A stretch of 64,000 nucleotides of DNA from Corallococcus caeni (GCF_036245865.1 NZ_BTTW01000004.1:1-64000); one strand, 5' to 3'. Shown: positions 49,419 through 58,371, counted from the first letter of the stretch. Numbers and translations are program-made. Notes: a model not told the origin generated them from the sequence alone.

Positions 49419-51311
49419 ATGGCACAGCCCAACGTTCCCATTCCGGATCCCGCCGGCGCCTCGACCGCGCCCATCCTCCAGCCCTACGGACAGTACGTCC
49501 TCGTGCGCAAGCTGGCCGAGGGCGGCATGGCGGAGATCTTCCTCGCCAAGCTGCTGGGCGCGGACGGCTTCGAGCGCAACGTGGTGCTCAAGCGGATGCT
49601 GCCGACGCTGTCGGCCATCCCCGACTTCGTGGAGATGTTCCGCGACGAGGCGCGGCTCGCGGCGAAGCTGTCGCATCCGCACATCGTGCAGATCCACGAG
49701 CTGGGCTTCACGGAGGGCTGCTACTACATCTGCATGGAGTACCTCGCGGGCGAGGACTTCTCCACGACGCTGCGGCTCGCGGGCCGCAGGCGCCAGTACG
49801 TGCCGCTGCCGGTGGTGGTGCGGGTGCTCATCGACGCGGCGCGGGGCCTGCACTTCGCGCACACCTTCACCAACGAGCAGGGCCAGCCGCTGCACGTGGT
49901 GCACCGGGACGTGTCGCCGTCCAACCTGTACGTGACGTACCAGGGCCAGGTGAAGGTGCTGGACTTCGGCATCGCCAAGGCCGAGTCGCGCCTGGTCCAG
50001 ACGCGCACCGGCGTGGTGAAGGGCAAGTACATCTACATGGCGCCGGAGCAGGCGCAGGGCAAGGAGGTCGACCACCGCGCGGACGTGTTCTCGCTGGGGG
50101 TCAGCCTCTACGAGGCCGTCACGCACGTGCGGCCCTTCTCCCGCGAGAACGACCTGGCGGTGCTCAACGCGCTGTTGCAGGGCGAGTTCGAGAAGCCGCG
50201 CGCGCTCAGGGCGGACCTGCCGCAGGGCCTGGAGGACATCATCCTCAAGGCCATGGCGTTCAAGCCGGCGGACCGGTACGCGAACGCGGAGGAATTCGCG
50301 GTCGCGCTGGAGGCCTTCGCCACGGGGCTCGAGGGTGGGGCCGCGGGCGCTCCGGCGCTGGGCACGTTCCTGCGCCACCACTTCGGCGAGGAGCGCGTCA
50401 CGGAGAAGACGCGCATCCCCACGCTGGCCACGCTCACCGCCGCGCGTCCGACGGACCCCGAGTTCGCGGCGATTGCTCCGCCCGTGGTGGGTCCGGGCAC
50501 GAACACGTACGGGCAGCAGGTGTCCCGACCGAGCGCCACGGGCATGAGGGCGCTGACCTCTCAGAACAAGTCAGCTCCCGCGCAGGCTCCCGCGCCGGAG
50601 GTCGTGGCGAACACGCCTCCCACGAAGCCCGCGTCCCGGCGCTGGCTCGCGGGGGTGGTGGGGGGCGTGGGGCTGGTGCTCGCGGGCGCGGCGTTCGTCA
50701 TCGCGCGGCCCGGTGGCACCGCGGCGAACGTCACGCCTCCGGTCCAGCCGCGGCCGGCCGTCGCGCCCGTGGCCAACGGGACTGCGCCGGAAGCGGCTCA
50801 GGGCTCGCAGCAGCCAGGAGCCCAGGTCGCGTCGGGCACGCAGGGGCAGGGGGCACCTGTACCCGCGGGGACGCAGGCCCATGGGCCCGAAGGGACCCCG
50901 CCCGGGAGCGTGCCGGGCGGTGACGCGGTGGCGGCGTCCGTGACGGATTCGCCCCACGTGGATGAGGGGACGGAGGAGACGCCCTCTCGCAAGACGGTGA
51001 CGAAGCCGGCGGTGAAGGAGCGCGTGTCGCTGGGCATCGAGGACATCCAGCGCGTGGTGTCCAACGGCCGCTCGAAAATCACCGGCTGCTTCGAGCGCTA
51101 CAAGTCCGACCTGCCGTCGGCCGCGGGCGAGGTGCAGGTGCAGCTCACCATCGTGTCCTCCGGCAAGGTGCGAGCGGGCACGCGCGGGCCGCTGGCGTCC
51201 ACGGCCGTGGGCCGCTGCCTGGAGACGCAGGCCCAGAGCCTGCGCTTCCCTGCGCACCGCGACCAGGAGGTCACCGTGCTGATGCCGTTCTCGTGGAAGG
51301 TGACGCAGTAG
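49419..51311 (+). CDS. Membrane Ser/Thr protein kinase with AgmX-like C-terminal domain
   Basis: The 630-residue product has a cytoplasmic protein-kinase domain: GQYVLVRKLAEGGMAEIFLA as the glycine loop, VLKRM with the ATP-binding Lys, VHRDVSPSNLYV as the catalytic loop and VLDFGIAKA as the metal site. A Pro/Ala/Ser linker and one membrane helix (WLAGVVGGVGLVLAGAAFVI) follow. The outer part ends with ITGCFERYKSDLPSAAGEVQ and LRFPAHRDQEVTVLMPF, similar to the TonB-like AgmX/PglI C-terminal domain. ATG 49419 has GAGGG upstream. It may link an outer-envelope signal to phosphorylation. Confidence 0.9.
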   Translation: MAQPNVPIPDPAGASTAPILQPYGQYVLVRKLAEGGMAEIFLAKLLGADGFERNVVLKRMLPTLSAIPDFVEMFRDEARLAAKLSHPHIVQIHELGFTEGCYYICMEYLAGEDFSTTLRLAGRRRQYVPLPVVVRVLIDAARGLHFAHTFTNEQGQPLHVVHRDVSPSNLYVTYQGQVKVLDFGIAKAESRLVQTRTGVVKGKYIYMAPEQAQGKEVDHRADVFSLGVSLYEAVTHVRPFSRENDLAVLNALLQGEFEKPRALRADLPQGLEDIILKAMAFKPADRYANAEEFAVALEAFATGLEGGAAGAPALGTFLRHHFGEERVTEKTRIPTLATLTAARPTDPEFAAIAPPVVGPGTNTYGQQVSRPSATGMRALTSQNKSAPAQAPAPEVVANTPPTKPASRRWLAGVVGGVGLVLAGAAFVIARPGGTAANVTPPVQPRPAVAPVANGTAPEAAQGSQQPGAQVASGTQGQGAPVPAGTQAHGPEGTPPGSVPGGDAVAASVTDSPHVDEGTEETPSRKTVTKPAVKERVSLGIEDIQRVVSNGRSKITGCFERYKSDLPSAAGEVQVQLTIVSSGKVRAGTRGPLASTAVGRCLETQAQSLRFPAHRDQEVTVLMPFSWKVTQ

Positions 51312-51320
51312 CGCGCGTGC

Positions 51321-51345
51321 CGTCCCGCGTTCAGCGCGCGGGACG
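51321..51345. terminator. Hairpin between convergent kinase and recR genes
   Basis: CGTCCCGCG at 51321-51329 pairs perfectly with CGCGGGACG at 51337-51345 across a 7-base loop. Lying between two convergent stops, it could stop transcription from both sides. It has no T-tract, so an intrinsic terminator is not certain. Confidence 0.5.
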
Positions 51346-51356
51346 CAGCACCGCCG

Positions 51357-51950
51357 TCACAGGTCGCGGCGGGCGGACAGCGCCTTGGCGAGCGTGGCCT
51401 GGTCCGCGAACTCCAGGTCGCCGCCCATGGGCAGGCCCTGGGCGATGCGCGTCACCCGCAGGCCCAGCGGCTTGAGCAGACGCGTGAGGTAGAGCGCGGT
51501 GGCCTCGCCCTCGATGTCCGGGTTGGTGGCGAGGATGATCTCCTCCACCCGGCTGTCGTTGAGGCGCTCCAGCAGCTCCTTGATGCGCAACTGCTCCGGG
51601 CCCACGCCTTCCAGCGGGGACAGCACGCCGTGCAGCACGTGGTAGCGGCCCTTGAACTCGCGGGTGCGCTCCAGCGCCATCAGGTCCGAGTACGTCTCCA
51701 CGACGCACAGGGCACGCTCGTCGCGGCGGTTGTCGCGGCAGAAGCCGCACAGCTCCGAGTCGGTGAGGGAGAAGCAGCGCACGCACAGGTGCACCTTCTC
51801 CTTCACCTCGCGGATGGCCTGCGAGAGGTCCACGGCGAACTCGCCCGGCGCCCGCAGGATGTGGAACGCGAGGCGCTGGGCGGTCTTCTCACCAATGCCC
51901 GGCAGCTTCGCGAGCTGGGCGACCAGGCGGTTCAGCGGATCGGGGGTCAT
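51357..51950 (-). CDS. recR: Recombination protein RecR
   Basis: The 197-residue product is full length. The helix-hairpin-helix start is LVAQLAKLPGIGEKTAQRLA, the four-Cys zinc finger is CVRCFSLTDSELCGFC, and the Toprim domain begins LCVVETYSDLMALERT with EGEATALYLTRLLKPLG near the end. RecR works with RecO and RecF in loading RecA at gaps. It follows ybaB by 6 bp and dnaX upstream of that, the common dnaX-ybaB-recR order. Confidence 0.97.
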   Translation of the reverse strand: MTPDPLNRLVAQLAKLPGIGEKTAQRLAFHILRAPGEFAVDLSQAIREVKEKVHLCVRCFSLTDSELCGFCRDNRRDERALCVVETYSDLMALERTREFKGRYHVLHGVLSPLEGVGPEQLRIKELLERLNDSRVEEIILATNPDIEGEATALYLTRLLKPLGLRVTRIAQGLPMGGDLEFADQATLAKALSARRDL

Positions 51951-51956
51951 CCGTCT

Positions 51957-52274
51957 TTAGTTAATGCCGGGGATCTTCACGCCGCCGGAGATCTTCGCCA
52001 GCTCCGCGTTCATGTGCTGACGGCTGTTCGCCAGGGCAGCGTTCACGGCGGCGGTGACGAGGTCCTCGAGCATCCCGGGGTCGTTCGGGTCGATGGCCTT
52101 CTTGTCGATCTTGATGCTGCGGATCTCCTGCACGCAGTTGGCGACGACCGTCACGAGGCCCTCGCCGGACTTCGCCTCGACGGTCTCTTCCGCCAGCTGC
52201 TTCTTCCGCTCCTCGATCTTCTCGGTGAGCTTGTTCGCCTGCCGGATGAAGTAGTTCAGGTCGATGCCGGGCAT
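51957..52274 (-). CDS. ybaB: YbaB/EbfC family nucleoid-associated protein
   Basis: The 105-residue product has the family pattern: FIRQANKLTEKIEERKKQLA as the first helix, VEAKSGEGLVTVVANCVQEI as the beta-hairpin (written from two blocks), IDPNDPGMLEDLVTAAVNAA and a short C-terminal tail. It forms dimers that bind DNA. It lies between dnaX and recR, as in many bacteria, which supports the assignment. Confidence 0.93.
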   Translation of the reverse strand: MPGIDLNYFIRQANKLTEKIEERKKQLAEETVEAKSGEGLVTVVANCVQEIRSIKIDKKAIDPNDPGMLEDLVTAAVNAALANSRQHMNAELAKISGGVKIPGIN

Positions 52275-52371
52275 GTGCTTCCTCGGTCCCCGGCCGTGGG
52301 AGCGCGCGCCGTCATGGCGCCGCTCGGAGCAGGGACGTTGCCGCGCACCCTAGCGGGGCGCGGCGGCGTTG

Positions 52372-53880
52372 TCAGTCGTCAGGAGCGGCGGGGACGTCCG
52401 GGAGGTTGGCCGCTGGCCGCTCGGGCTCGTAGACCTGGATGTGCTCGATTTCGCCGCCCAGCATCTTGAGGATGGAGCGCACGGCCGCGTGGGAGCGCAC
52501 CTTGCCCTCGGTGCTCTTCTCGTGGGTGGCGCGGCTCTGGGTGTCCTGTTCGGAGAGGCTCAGCCCCATGCCGCCCGGGAGGACGTCCTGGGTCTGGGGC
52601 ACGTCCATGATGGTGAGCTTCACGGCCCGGCCGAAGTGCGAGGCCAGCGCCGAGTCCACGGCGGCCTTGCCCGCGGGGGCCGTCACCGCGGCCTTGTGGA
52701 AGGCGGCGGAGGGCGGATAGCCCAGGACGATTTCGCCCGCCTTCATGGACTGGAGGCGGCCGTTGGCCAGCGCCGTGCCGTGGCGCACGGACGCGGCCTT
52801 CACGGTCTCCACGGCGGCGCGCCAGCGCTCGGGAAGGGAGCGGTTGGGGTTGTCGCGGCTGGTGGCGACGGGCGCCATCGCGGGCGGCGGTTCGGGCTCC
52901 GGGGGCTCCGGTTCAGCGGGGGCGGCTTCCGCGACGGGGATGCACTCGCCGGAGGCACAGCCTTCGGCGGAGCCCTCTTCCGGGAACATGCGCTCGTCCA
53001 CGTCCTCGTCGCCGAGCGGCGGAGGTTCGGGAGGAGCCACGGGCTCCGGCTTGCGCATGTTGGTGATGCGCACGGTGGGCCCGGCTTCGGGCGCGCGAGC
53101 GGCGGGCGCGGGCTCCGGGACGGGAGCCGGGGGCTGGGCGCCGCCGTTGCGGAGGAAGGAGAGGGGCCGGGCCGCGGACGGGGGCAGGCCGTCCATGACG
53201 ACAGCTGGAGCCGGAGGGGCCTCCAGCGCGGGGGCCGCGCCACCGCCATTGCGCAGGAACGACAGCGGACGCGCGGCGGAGGGTGACAGGTCGTCCATCA
53301 CCACCGGCGCGGGAGGCACGGCGGCGGGCGTCGGAACGGGGCCGCCCGCGGCGCCGCCATTGCGCAGGAAGGAGAGGGGCCGGGCCGCGGAGGGAGACAG
53401 GCCCTCCATCAGCGCGGCGGGAGGCGTCCTCGTGGCCACGGCGGAAGCACCGGCCTGGGGCGGCTCCGGTGCACGCGTGACGACCGTGGGCGGTGCGCCG
53501 TCATGCGCCGTGGGGGCGCCGCGAGGCTCGAAGGACTGGGGCGCGGGAGTCATACGCGCGGAGGCGTCCTGCGCTCCGAAGGGCCGAGGACTGGCGCCCG
53601 CGTAGGCCGCGGGGCTCAGGGCCTCACGTGAATGCCCGTTGGATGCCGGGTGCGCCGACGTGCCCGCTGCGTCGAAGGGGCGAACGGTGGCGCCCGCGTG
53701 GGTGGATGGACCCTGCACATCCGTCATGCGCGGCGAAGCGCCGGTGAGCGCGGATCCAGCCTGGGGTTCGGACGGACGTGACGGCGCCCCCGCTTGCACG
53801 GAGGCACCCTGTGCTTCGACAGGGCGCGGAGCCGCCGCTACGGGCGCTGGCGCGCGGACTCCGGTCTGGACCTCAGACGC
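52372..53880 (-). CDS. dnaX: DnaX tau-type C-terminal extension, encoded one frame away from the ATPase part
   Basis: This frame continues the DnaX reading after a +1 (or -2) shift. It begins ASEVQTGVRAP, runs through a long Pro/Ala linker with three copies of PSAARPLSFLRNGG, and ends with a folded domain: RSLPERWRAAVETVKAASVR, VLGYPPSAAFHKAAV and HFGRAVKLTIMDV. That is the C-terminal part expected of tau, which binds the polymerase and helicase in other bacteria. No start codon suits independent translation. Either the ribosome shifts frame at TTT-C (53884-53881) or a base is miscalled. Joined length would be about 900 residues. Confidence 0.7.
   Translation of the reverse strand, partial: ASEVQTGVRAPAPVAAAPRPVEAQGASVQAGAPSRPSEPQAGSALTGASPRMTDVQGPSTHAGATVRPFDAAGTSAHPASNGHSREALSPAAYAGASPRPFGAQDASARMTPAPQSFEPRGAPTAHDGAPPTVVTRAPEPPQAGASAVATRTPPAALMEGLSPSAARPLSFLRNGGAAGGPVPTPAAVPPAPVVMDDLSPSAARPLSFLRNGGGAAPALEAPPAPAVVMDGLPPSAARPLSFLRNGGAQPPAPVPEPAPAARAPEAGPTVRITNMRKPEPVAPPEPPPLGDEDVDERMFPEEGSAEGCASGECIPVAEAAPAEPEPPEPEPPPAMAPVATSRDNPNRSLPERWRAAVETVKAASVRHGTALANGRLQSMKAGEIVLGYPPSAAFHKAAVTAPAGKAAVDSALASHFGRAVKLTIMDVPQTQDVLPGGMGLSLSEQDTQSRATHEKSTEGKVRSHAAVRSILKMLGGEIEHIQVYEPERPAANLPDVPAAPDD
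53141..53409 (-). repeat. Three in-frame repeats in the DnaX linker
   Basis: Three similar segments lie at about 53141-53196, 53241-53299 and 53351-53409. Each encodes a Met-(E/D)-(G/D)-L followed by (S/P)PSAARPLSFLRNGG. The strong conservation of PLSFLRNGG against a poorly conserved linker suggests a selected short motif, possibly a protein-binding peptide. Confidence 0.8.
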
Positions 53881-55084
53881 GAAAGTTCGCGGGACCGGAG
53901 CGACCTCCCGGCGCTCCGGACGTGTTCTTCGCGGCGCCTTCCGCGCCAAGTCCCGCCGACAGCCGCTCCACTCGGGCCAGCAGGTCGGGAATCGAACCGG
54001 CCGGGGACAGCTGGATGGCCTTGAGCAGCGCCATCTCCAGCGCCAGCCGGGGCTGCGCCGCTCGCGACACGTCCCAGATGCAGCCGTGCACGATGTCGAA
54101 CAGCCGCGACAGCTGCGCGGTGTCCGCCTCCTTCGCGAGCGCCAGGAGCGCCTTCTGCTCGGACTCCGCCAGCTCCGCGGGCGCTTCACCCAGCGACTTC
54201 GTCACGAAGAGGTGCCGCAGCTGCAGCGCCAGCTCCTCCGCCAGCCGCTTCAGGTCCAGGCCCCGGTTGAACACCTCGTCCACCCGGCCCAGCACGCGCT
54301 TCGCGTCCTTGCGGACCAGCGCCTCCGCGAAGTCCTGCACCACCGTGCGGTCGATGGCGCCCATCGCCTCCGCGACCGCCTCGTCCGTGGGGTTGGGGCC
54401 GCACGACGCCAGGATCTGGTCCAGGAGGCTGAGCGCGTCGCGCATGCCGCCTTCGGACTGGCGCACCACCAGCGACAGCGACTGCTCGGAGATGCCCGCG
54501 CCCTCCGCCTGGCAGATCTCCTTCAGGCGCTGGAGCATCCGCGCCGCGGAGATGCGCCGGAAGTTGTGGCGCTGGCAGCGCGACAGGATGGTGTCCGGGA
54601 GCTTGTGCGCCTCCGTCGTCGCGAAGATGAACTTCACGTGACCGGGCGGCTCCTCCAGCGTCTTCAGGAGCGCGTTGAACGCCGCGCCGGAGAGCATGTG
54701 GACTTCGTCGATGATGTAGATCTTGTGGCGGTCGCGCTGCGGCAGGTACTTCGCGTTCTCGCGAATCTCGCGCACGTTCTCGACGCCGTTGTTGGACGCG
54801 CCGTCGATCTCCGCCACGTCCACGCTGGTGCCAGCCGTGATTTCAGTGCACGCCCGGCAGGTGCCGCACGGGGTCGCCGTGGGGCCCTGCTCGCAGTTGA
54901 GGGCCTTGGCGAGCAGGCGGGCGGCCGTCGTCTTGCCCACCCCTCGAGGGCCACAGAACAGGTACGCATGCGCGACCCGGTCCATCTTGATGGCATTCCC
55001 GATGGTCCGGACCACGTGCTCCTGGCCGGTCATGTCATCGAACTTCTGCGGGCGCCATTTGCGGGCGAGGACGAGGTAGCTCAT
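53873..55084 (-). CDS. dnaX: DNA polymerase III subunit gamma (DnaX ATPase part)
   Basis: The 403-residue frame holds the clamp-loader ATPase: SYLVLARKWRPQKFDDMTGQ at the start, GPRGVGKTTAARLLAK as Walker A, a CEQGPTATPCGTCRAC zinc site, IYIIDEVHMLSGAAFNALLK with Walker B, and FIFATTEAHKLP as sensor I (each a family hallmark). It ends at TGA 53873 soon after the third domain, giving a gamma-like product. The tau-type C-terminal part lies downstream in another frame. The start is placed at ATG 55084, the usual family N-terminus. ybaB and recR follow on the same strand. Confidence 0.93.
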   Translation of the reverse strand: MSYLVLARKWRPQKFDDMTGQEHVVRTIGNAIKMDRVAHAYLFCGPRGVGKTTAARLLAKALNCEQGPTATPCGTCRACTEITAGTSVDVAEIDGASNNGVENVREIRENAKYLPQRDRHKIYIIDEVHMLSGAAFNALLKTLEEPPGHVKFIFATTEAHKLPDTILSRCQRHNFRRISAARMLQRLKEICQAEGAGISEQSLSLVVRQSEGGMRDALSLLDQILASCGPNPTDEAVAEAMGAIDRTVVQDFAEALVRKDAKRVLGRVDEVFNRGLDLKRLAEELALQLRHLFVTKSLGEAPAELAESEQKALLALAKEADTAQLSRLFDIVHGCIWDVSRAAQPRLALEMALLKAIQLSPAGSIPDLLARVERLSAGLGAEGAAKNTSGAPGGRSGPANFRV

Positions 55085-55161
55085 GGGGACAGTCATCTAA
55101 ACACGGCGGGCCGAATGATCCATGGAACGTCCATTCCGCCCGCCGTGAACCGCACTCCCTG

Positions 55162-56700
55162 TCAGCGTCCGAGCGCCTGTAGCACCACGTTGGCCGCGTT
55201 GTGCCCCGCCGCGCCGATGACGCTGCCCGCCGGGTGGCAGCCCGCGCTGCAGAAGTAGAGCCCCTGCACCGGCGTCTCATAGGGCAGCCGGTCGGTGAAC
55301 CCCAGCTTGTTGTCCACATGATGGATGTGGCCGCGGGTGATGCCGAAGTGGGATTCAATCTTCGGCGGCGTGAGCGCGAAGTACTCCTGCACCAGGTCGC
55401 TGGTGCCGGGCGCGAAGCGGTCGCAGATGGACAGCAGGTGCTTCACGTACCGCGCCTCCTCCTTCTCCCAGGTGGTGCCCTCCAGCTTCTCCGGCACCCA
55501 CTCCACGAAGAGGGCGGAGTTGTGGTGCCCTTCCGCGTCCTTCAGGGACGGGTCCACCGTGGTGTGCACGTACCACTCGATGGAGGGGAACTCCGCCAGC
55601 CGTCCCGCCTTCGCCTCCTTGTAGCCGTGCTCCAGCGCGCCCAGCACGTCGTCCCCCTGGGGCAGCAGGTGGATGGTGGGCCCGAACTGTCCCCGGTCTT
55701 CCGGCAGGCACGTGAAGGTGGGCAGGGACTTGAGGCACAGGTTCACCTTCAGCGTGGTGCCCGGCGCGGACAGCCCGTCCACCTTGCGGCGGTAGGCCTC
55801 CGGCAGCGCCTTCGTGTCCACCAGCTTCAGCGTGCGGAAGGGGTCCGCGTTGGAGACCACGACCTTCGCGGACAGCTCCTCGCCGCCCTCCAGCACCACG
55901 CCCTTCACCACGCCGTTGTCCACGCGCACCGACGCCACCTTCGCGTTCGTGCGCAGCTGGGCGCCGTGCTTGCGCGCAAGCTGCGCGATGCGCTGGGTGA
56001 CGGTGCCCATGCCGCCTTCGACGATCATCCACGTGCCGCCGCTGCCCGGCAGCCGGCAGAGGTTGTGCACCAGCAGGTTCATGCCCGTGCCCGGCGTGTC
56101 GTAGCCGCCGTCCAGGCCGGAGAACGCGTCGGTGACGGCGTACATCGCCTTCACGAAGTCGGACTTGTAGCCGAAGCGCTCCAGGTACTCGCGCGCCGTG
56201 CCGCGACACAGCCGGATGAAGTGCTGGCGCAGGGCAGGGCGCACGTAGCGCTCCGCCGTCTCCTCCAGCGACAGGGGCGGCAGGAGCCACGCGGGTGCCA
56301 GGTCCTCGCGCAGCGCCCCCAGCTCCGCGTTCATCGCGACGTGGGCGTTCCAGTCCGCCTCGGAGAAGAACTCGCGGAACTGCCGCTCCAGCTCCCGCTC
56401 ATCCGAGCCGAAGAGCAGATAGCGCTTGTCCAGCGTGGGCAGGAAGTAGTGCGGGTCGCGGCGCTTGAGGGGCAGCTCCAGCTGGAGCTCCTGGAGCAGC
56501 TCCGGCGGCATCAGCCCCAGGAGGTACGCGCCCGTGGAGACGCCCAGCTTCGGGGCGGTGCGGAACGGGTACTCCGTCTTGCACGCGCCGCCCACCTGGT
56601 CCTTCTCCTCCAGCACGGTGACCGACAGGCCCCGGCGCGCGAGCATCGCCGCCGCGACAAGTCCGTTGTGGCCCGCGCCCACCACGATGACGTCTGGCAT
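55162..56700 (-). CDS. Phytoene-desaturase-like FAD oxidoreductase (PYROXD2-type)
   Basis: The 512-residue product begins PDVIVVGAGHNGLVAAAMLA, the FAD dinucleotide loop at residues 2-21, and contains TVLEEKDQVGGACKTEYPF and the C-terminal GLYFCSAGCHPAGSVIGAAG flavin-binding motif. This is the NAD(P)/FAD amine-oxidase/CrtI superfamily, closest by motif to PYROXD2-like proteins and not to the carotenoid desaturases. AGGAGG precedes ATG 56700 closely. The substrate is unknown. Neighbouring genes give no pathway clue. Confidence 0.85.
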   Translation of the reverse strand: MPDVIVVGAGHNGLVAAAMLARRGLSVTVLEEKDQVGGACKTEYPFRTAPKLGVSTGAYLLGLMPPELLQELQLELPLKRRDPHYFLPTLDKRYLLFGSDERELERQFREFFSEADWNAHVAMNAELGALREDLAPAWLLPPLSLEETAERYVRPALRQHFIRLCRGTAREYLERFGYKSDFVKAMYAVTDAFSGLDGGYDTPGTGMNLLVHNLCRLPGSGGTWMIVEGGMGTVTQRIAQLARKHGAQLRTNAKVASVRVDNGVVKGVVLEGGEELSAKVVVSNADPFRTLKLVDTKALPEAYRRKVDGLSAPGTTLKVNLCLKSLPTFTCLPEDRGQFGPTIHLLPQGDDVLGALEHGYKEAKAGRLAEFPSIEWYVHTTVDPSLKDAEGHHNSALFVEWVPEKLEGTTWEKEEARYVKHLLSICDRFAPGTSDLVQEYFALTPPKIESHFGITRGHIHHVDNKLGFTDRLPYETPVQGLYFCSAGCHPAGSVIGAAGHNAANVVLQALGR

Positions 56701-56810
56701 GGTCTTCCTCCTTGGGGAAAAGGCCGTTCCTACCCGAGCCGCGGCCTCCCCGACAAACTCCGCGCGTCTTGCGCCGGACGCCGGGTCCAGAAAGAGTCGG
56801 CTTTCGCCAC

Positions 56811-58280
56811 GTGAACGCCCCCATCCCCGACGCGCCCGAAGCCCCCGCCACCCCACAGGCCCCGGTGGAACTCCCGGCGTCCGCCGTCCGGATGGAGCTG
56901 CCCGGACGCCTCCGCGCGCTGGGGCTCCTCGCGGTGGCCCTGGTGCCGTGCGTCCTGGCGGTGCGCCAGCTGGGCCGCATCCACCCGGACGAGGTGTTCC
57001 AGGCGCTGGAGCCCGCGTACTGGCGCGTGCACGGCTACGGCGTGCTGGCCTGGGAGTGGCGCGAGGGCCTGCGCAACTGGGCCGTCCCCGGTGTGCTGGC
57101 CGCCTTCCTCAAGGTGGCGCACGGCTTCGGCGTCACCGACCCGCGCGTCTACCGGGGCGTGGTGGCGCTGCCCCAGTTCGCCCTCCACGCCTGGAGCCTG
57201 TGGGCCGTGCACCGCTTCGCCGAACGCCGCGCGGGGCCGTGGGGCGCGGCGCTCGCGGTGCTGCTCGTGGGGCTGAGCGCGCCGGTGCTCCTCTTCGCCG
57301 GCCGCACCCTGTCGGAGTCCTTCTCCGCGTCCTTCCTCCTGGTGGCCATGGAGGCCCTGGACCGCCCGGACACCGGGCCGGCTTCGCGGGTGCGCCGGGC
57401 CGGGCTCCTGGGCGGCGTGGCCCTGGGGCTCGCCGTGGTGACGCGCTACCCGTCCGCCCTCTTCGTGGTGGCCGCGCTCGGGTGGCTGGTGGCCGCCCGG
57501 CGGTGGCGCCTGCTCGCCTTCACCTGTGTGGGCGGGGCGGGGGTGGCGGCGGGCCTGGGCCTCCTCGACTGGGGCACCTGGGGCACGCCCTTCCACTCGT
57601 TCCTGGCCTACGTGGACTACAACGTCCTCTCCGGGAAGGCCGCCGCCGCGTTCGGCGCCTCGCCGCCGGGCTTCTACTGGGAGCCGCTGCTCCAGGCCGT
57701 GCCCCTCTGGGCCTGGGCCGCCGTGCCGCTGTCGCTGGTGCCCCTGCTCCGCTTTCGCGCGCTGTCCCTGCCGCTCACCTGCGCGGCCCTCTACACGGCC
57801 GTCCTCCTGACCACGCCGCACAAGGAGGAGCGCTTCCTGTACCCGGGGCTCGTGGTGGCGCTGCTCGCGGCCGCGTCCCAGCTGGCCGTGTCCATCGCCG
57901 CGCTTCCCCGGCCGGGCCTGCGGGGCGCGGGGGCGGTGCTCGCGCTGTCCCTGGGCTTCGTGCACGGGCAGGGCTTCCCGTCCAACGACCTCCGCGCGGA
58001 CCAGTTCCGCGCCATCGTCCGGGCCACGCGGGGGGACGCGACGGGGCTGCTCATCGTCAACGAGGGGCTGTGGGGCTCCGGGGGCTATTTCTACATCGGC
58101 CGGAACATCCCCTGGCGCACCTGCGACTGGCCCCAGGACGCGGCCTTCCAGGCCTCCATCCGCGACCGCGCCTTCAACCGCGCCGTCACCTTCGAGGGCC
58201 GGGCCCTGGAAGAGCTCCAGGCCGCCGGCTTCCGCGTTGTCCGCCAGGTGGGGCGAGAGACCATCCTCGCCCGCGACTGA
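56811..58280 (+). CDS. GT22-like multi-pass mannosyltransferase (PIG-B/Alg9-type)
   Basis: The 489-residue product is a polytopic membrane protein with about eight to ten hydrophobic helices. The first loop has RIHPDEVFQALEPAYWRVHG and WEWREGLRNWAVPG, where the acidic HPDE motif is expected in GT-C enzymes. HKEERFLYPGLVVALLA matches the HKE(x)RF motif of eukaryotic GPI and ALG9 mannosyltransferases. It would use a lipid-linked sugar at the membrane. GTG 56811 is taken as start without a strong ribosome site. It is divergent from the oxidoreductase. Confidence 0.8.
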   Translation: MNAPIPDAPEAPATPQAPVELPASAVRMELPGRLRALGLLAVALVPCVLAVRQLGRIHPDEVFQALEPAYWRVHGYGVLAWEWREGLRNWAVPGVLAAFLKVAHGFGVTDPRVYRGVVALPQFALHAWSLWAVHRFAERRAGPWGAALAVLLVGLSAPVLLFAGRTLSESFSASFLLVAMEALDRPDTGPASRVRRAGLLGGVALGLAVVTRYPSALFVVAALGWLVAARRWRLLAFTCVGGAGVAAGLGLLDWGTWGTPFHSFLAYVDYNVLSGKAAAAFGASPPGFYWEPLLQAVPLWAWAAVPLSLVPLLRFRALSLPLTCAALYTAVLLTTPHKEERFLYPGLVVALLAAASQLAVSIAALPRPGLRGAGAVLALSLGFVHGQGFPSNDLRADQFRAIVRATRGDATGLLIVNEGLWGSGGYFYIGRNIPWRTCDWPQDAAFQASIRDRAFNRAVTFEGRALEELQAAGFRVVRQVGRETILARD

Positions 58281-58322
58281 AGCCGAAGCGGCCGGGCAGG
58301 GGAGGGATGGCCCGCAAAGCCG

Positions 58323-58356
58323 AAGCGCCGGCATCCCCGGAGGGATGTCGGCGCTT
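58323..58356 (-). terminator. Long hairpin terminator after ffs
   Basis: AAGCGCCGGCATCCC at 58323-58337 pairs with GGGATGTCGGCGCTT at 58342-58356 (15 bp, one G-U pair, loop CGGA). It lies just downstream of the SRP RNA gene on the minus strand and between it and the convergent GT22 gene, so it likely ends transcription from both. The T-tract is poor. Confidence 0.7.
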
Positions 58357-58371
58357 GCGGTGAAACAGAAC

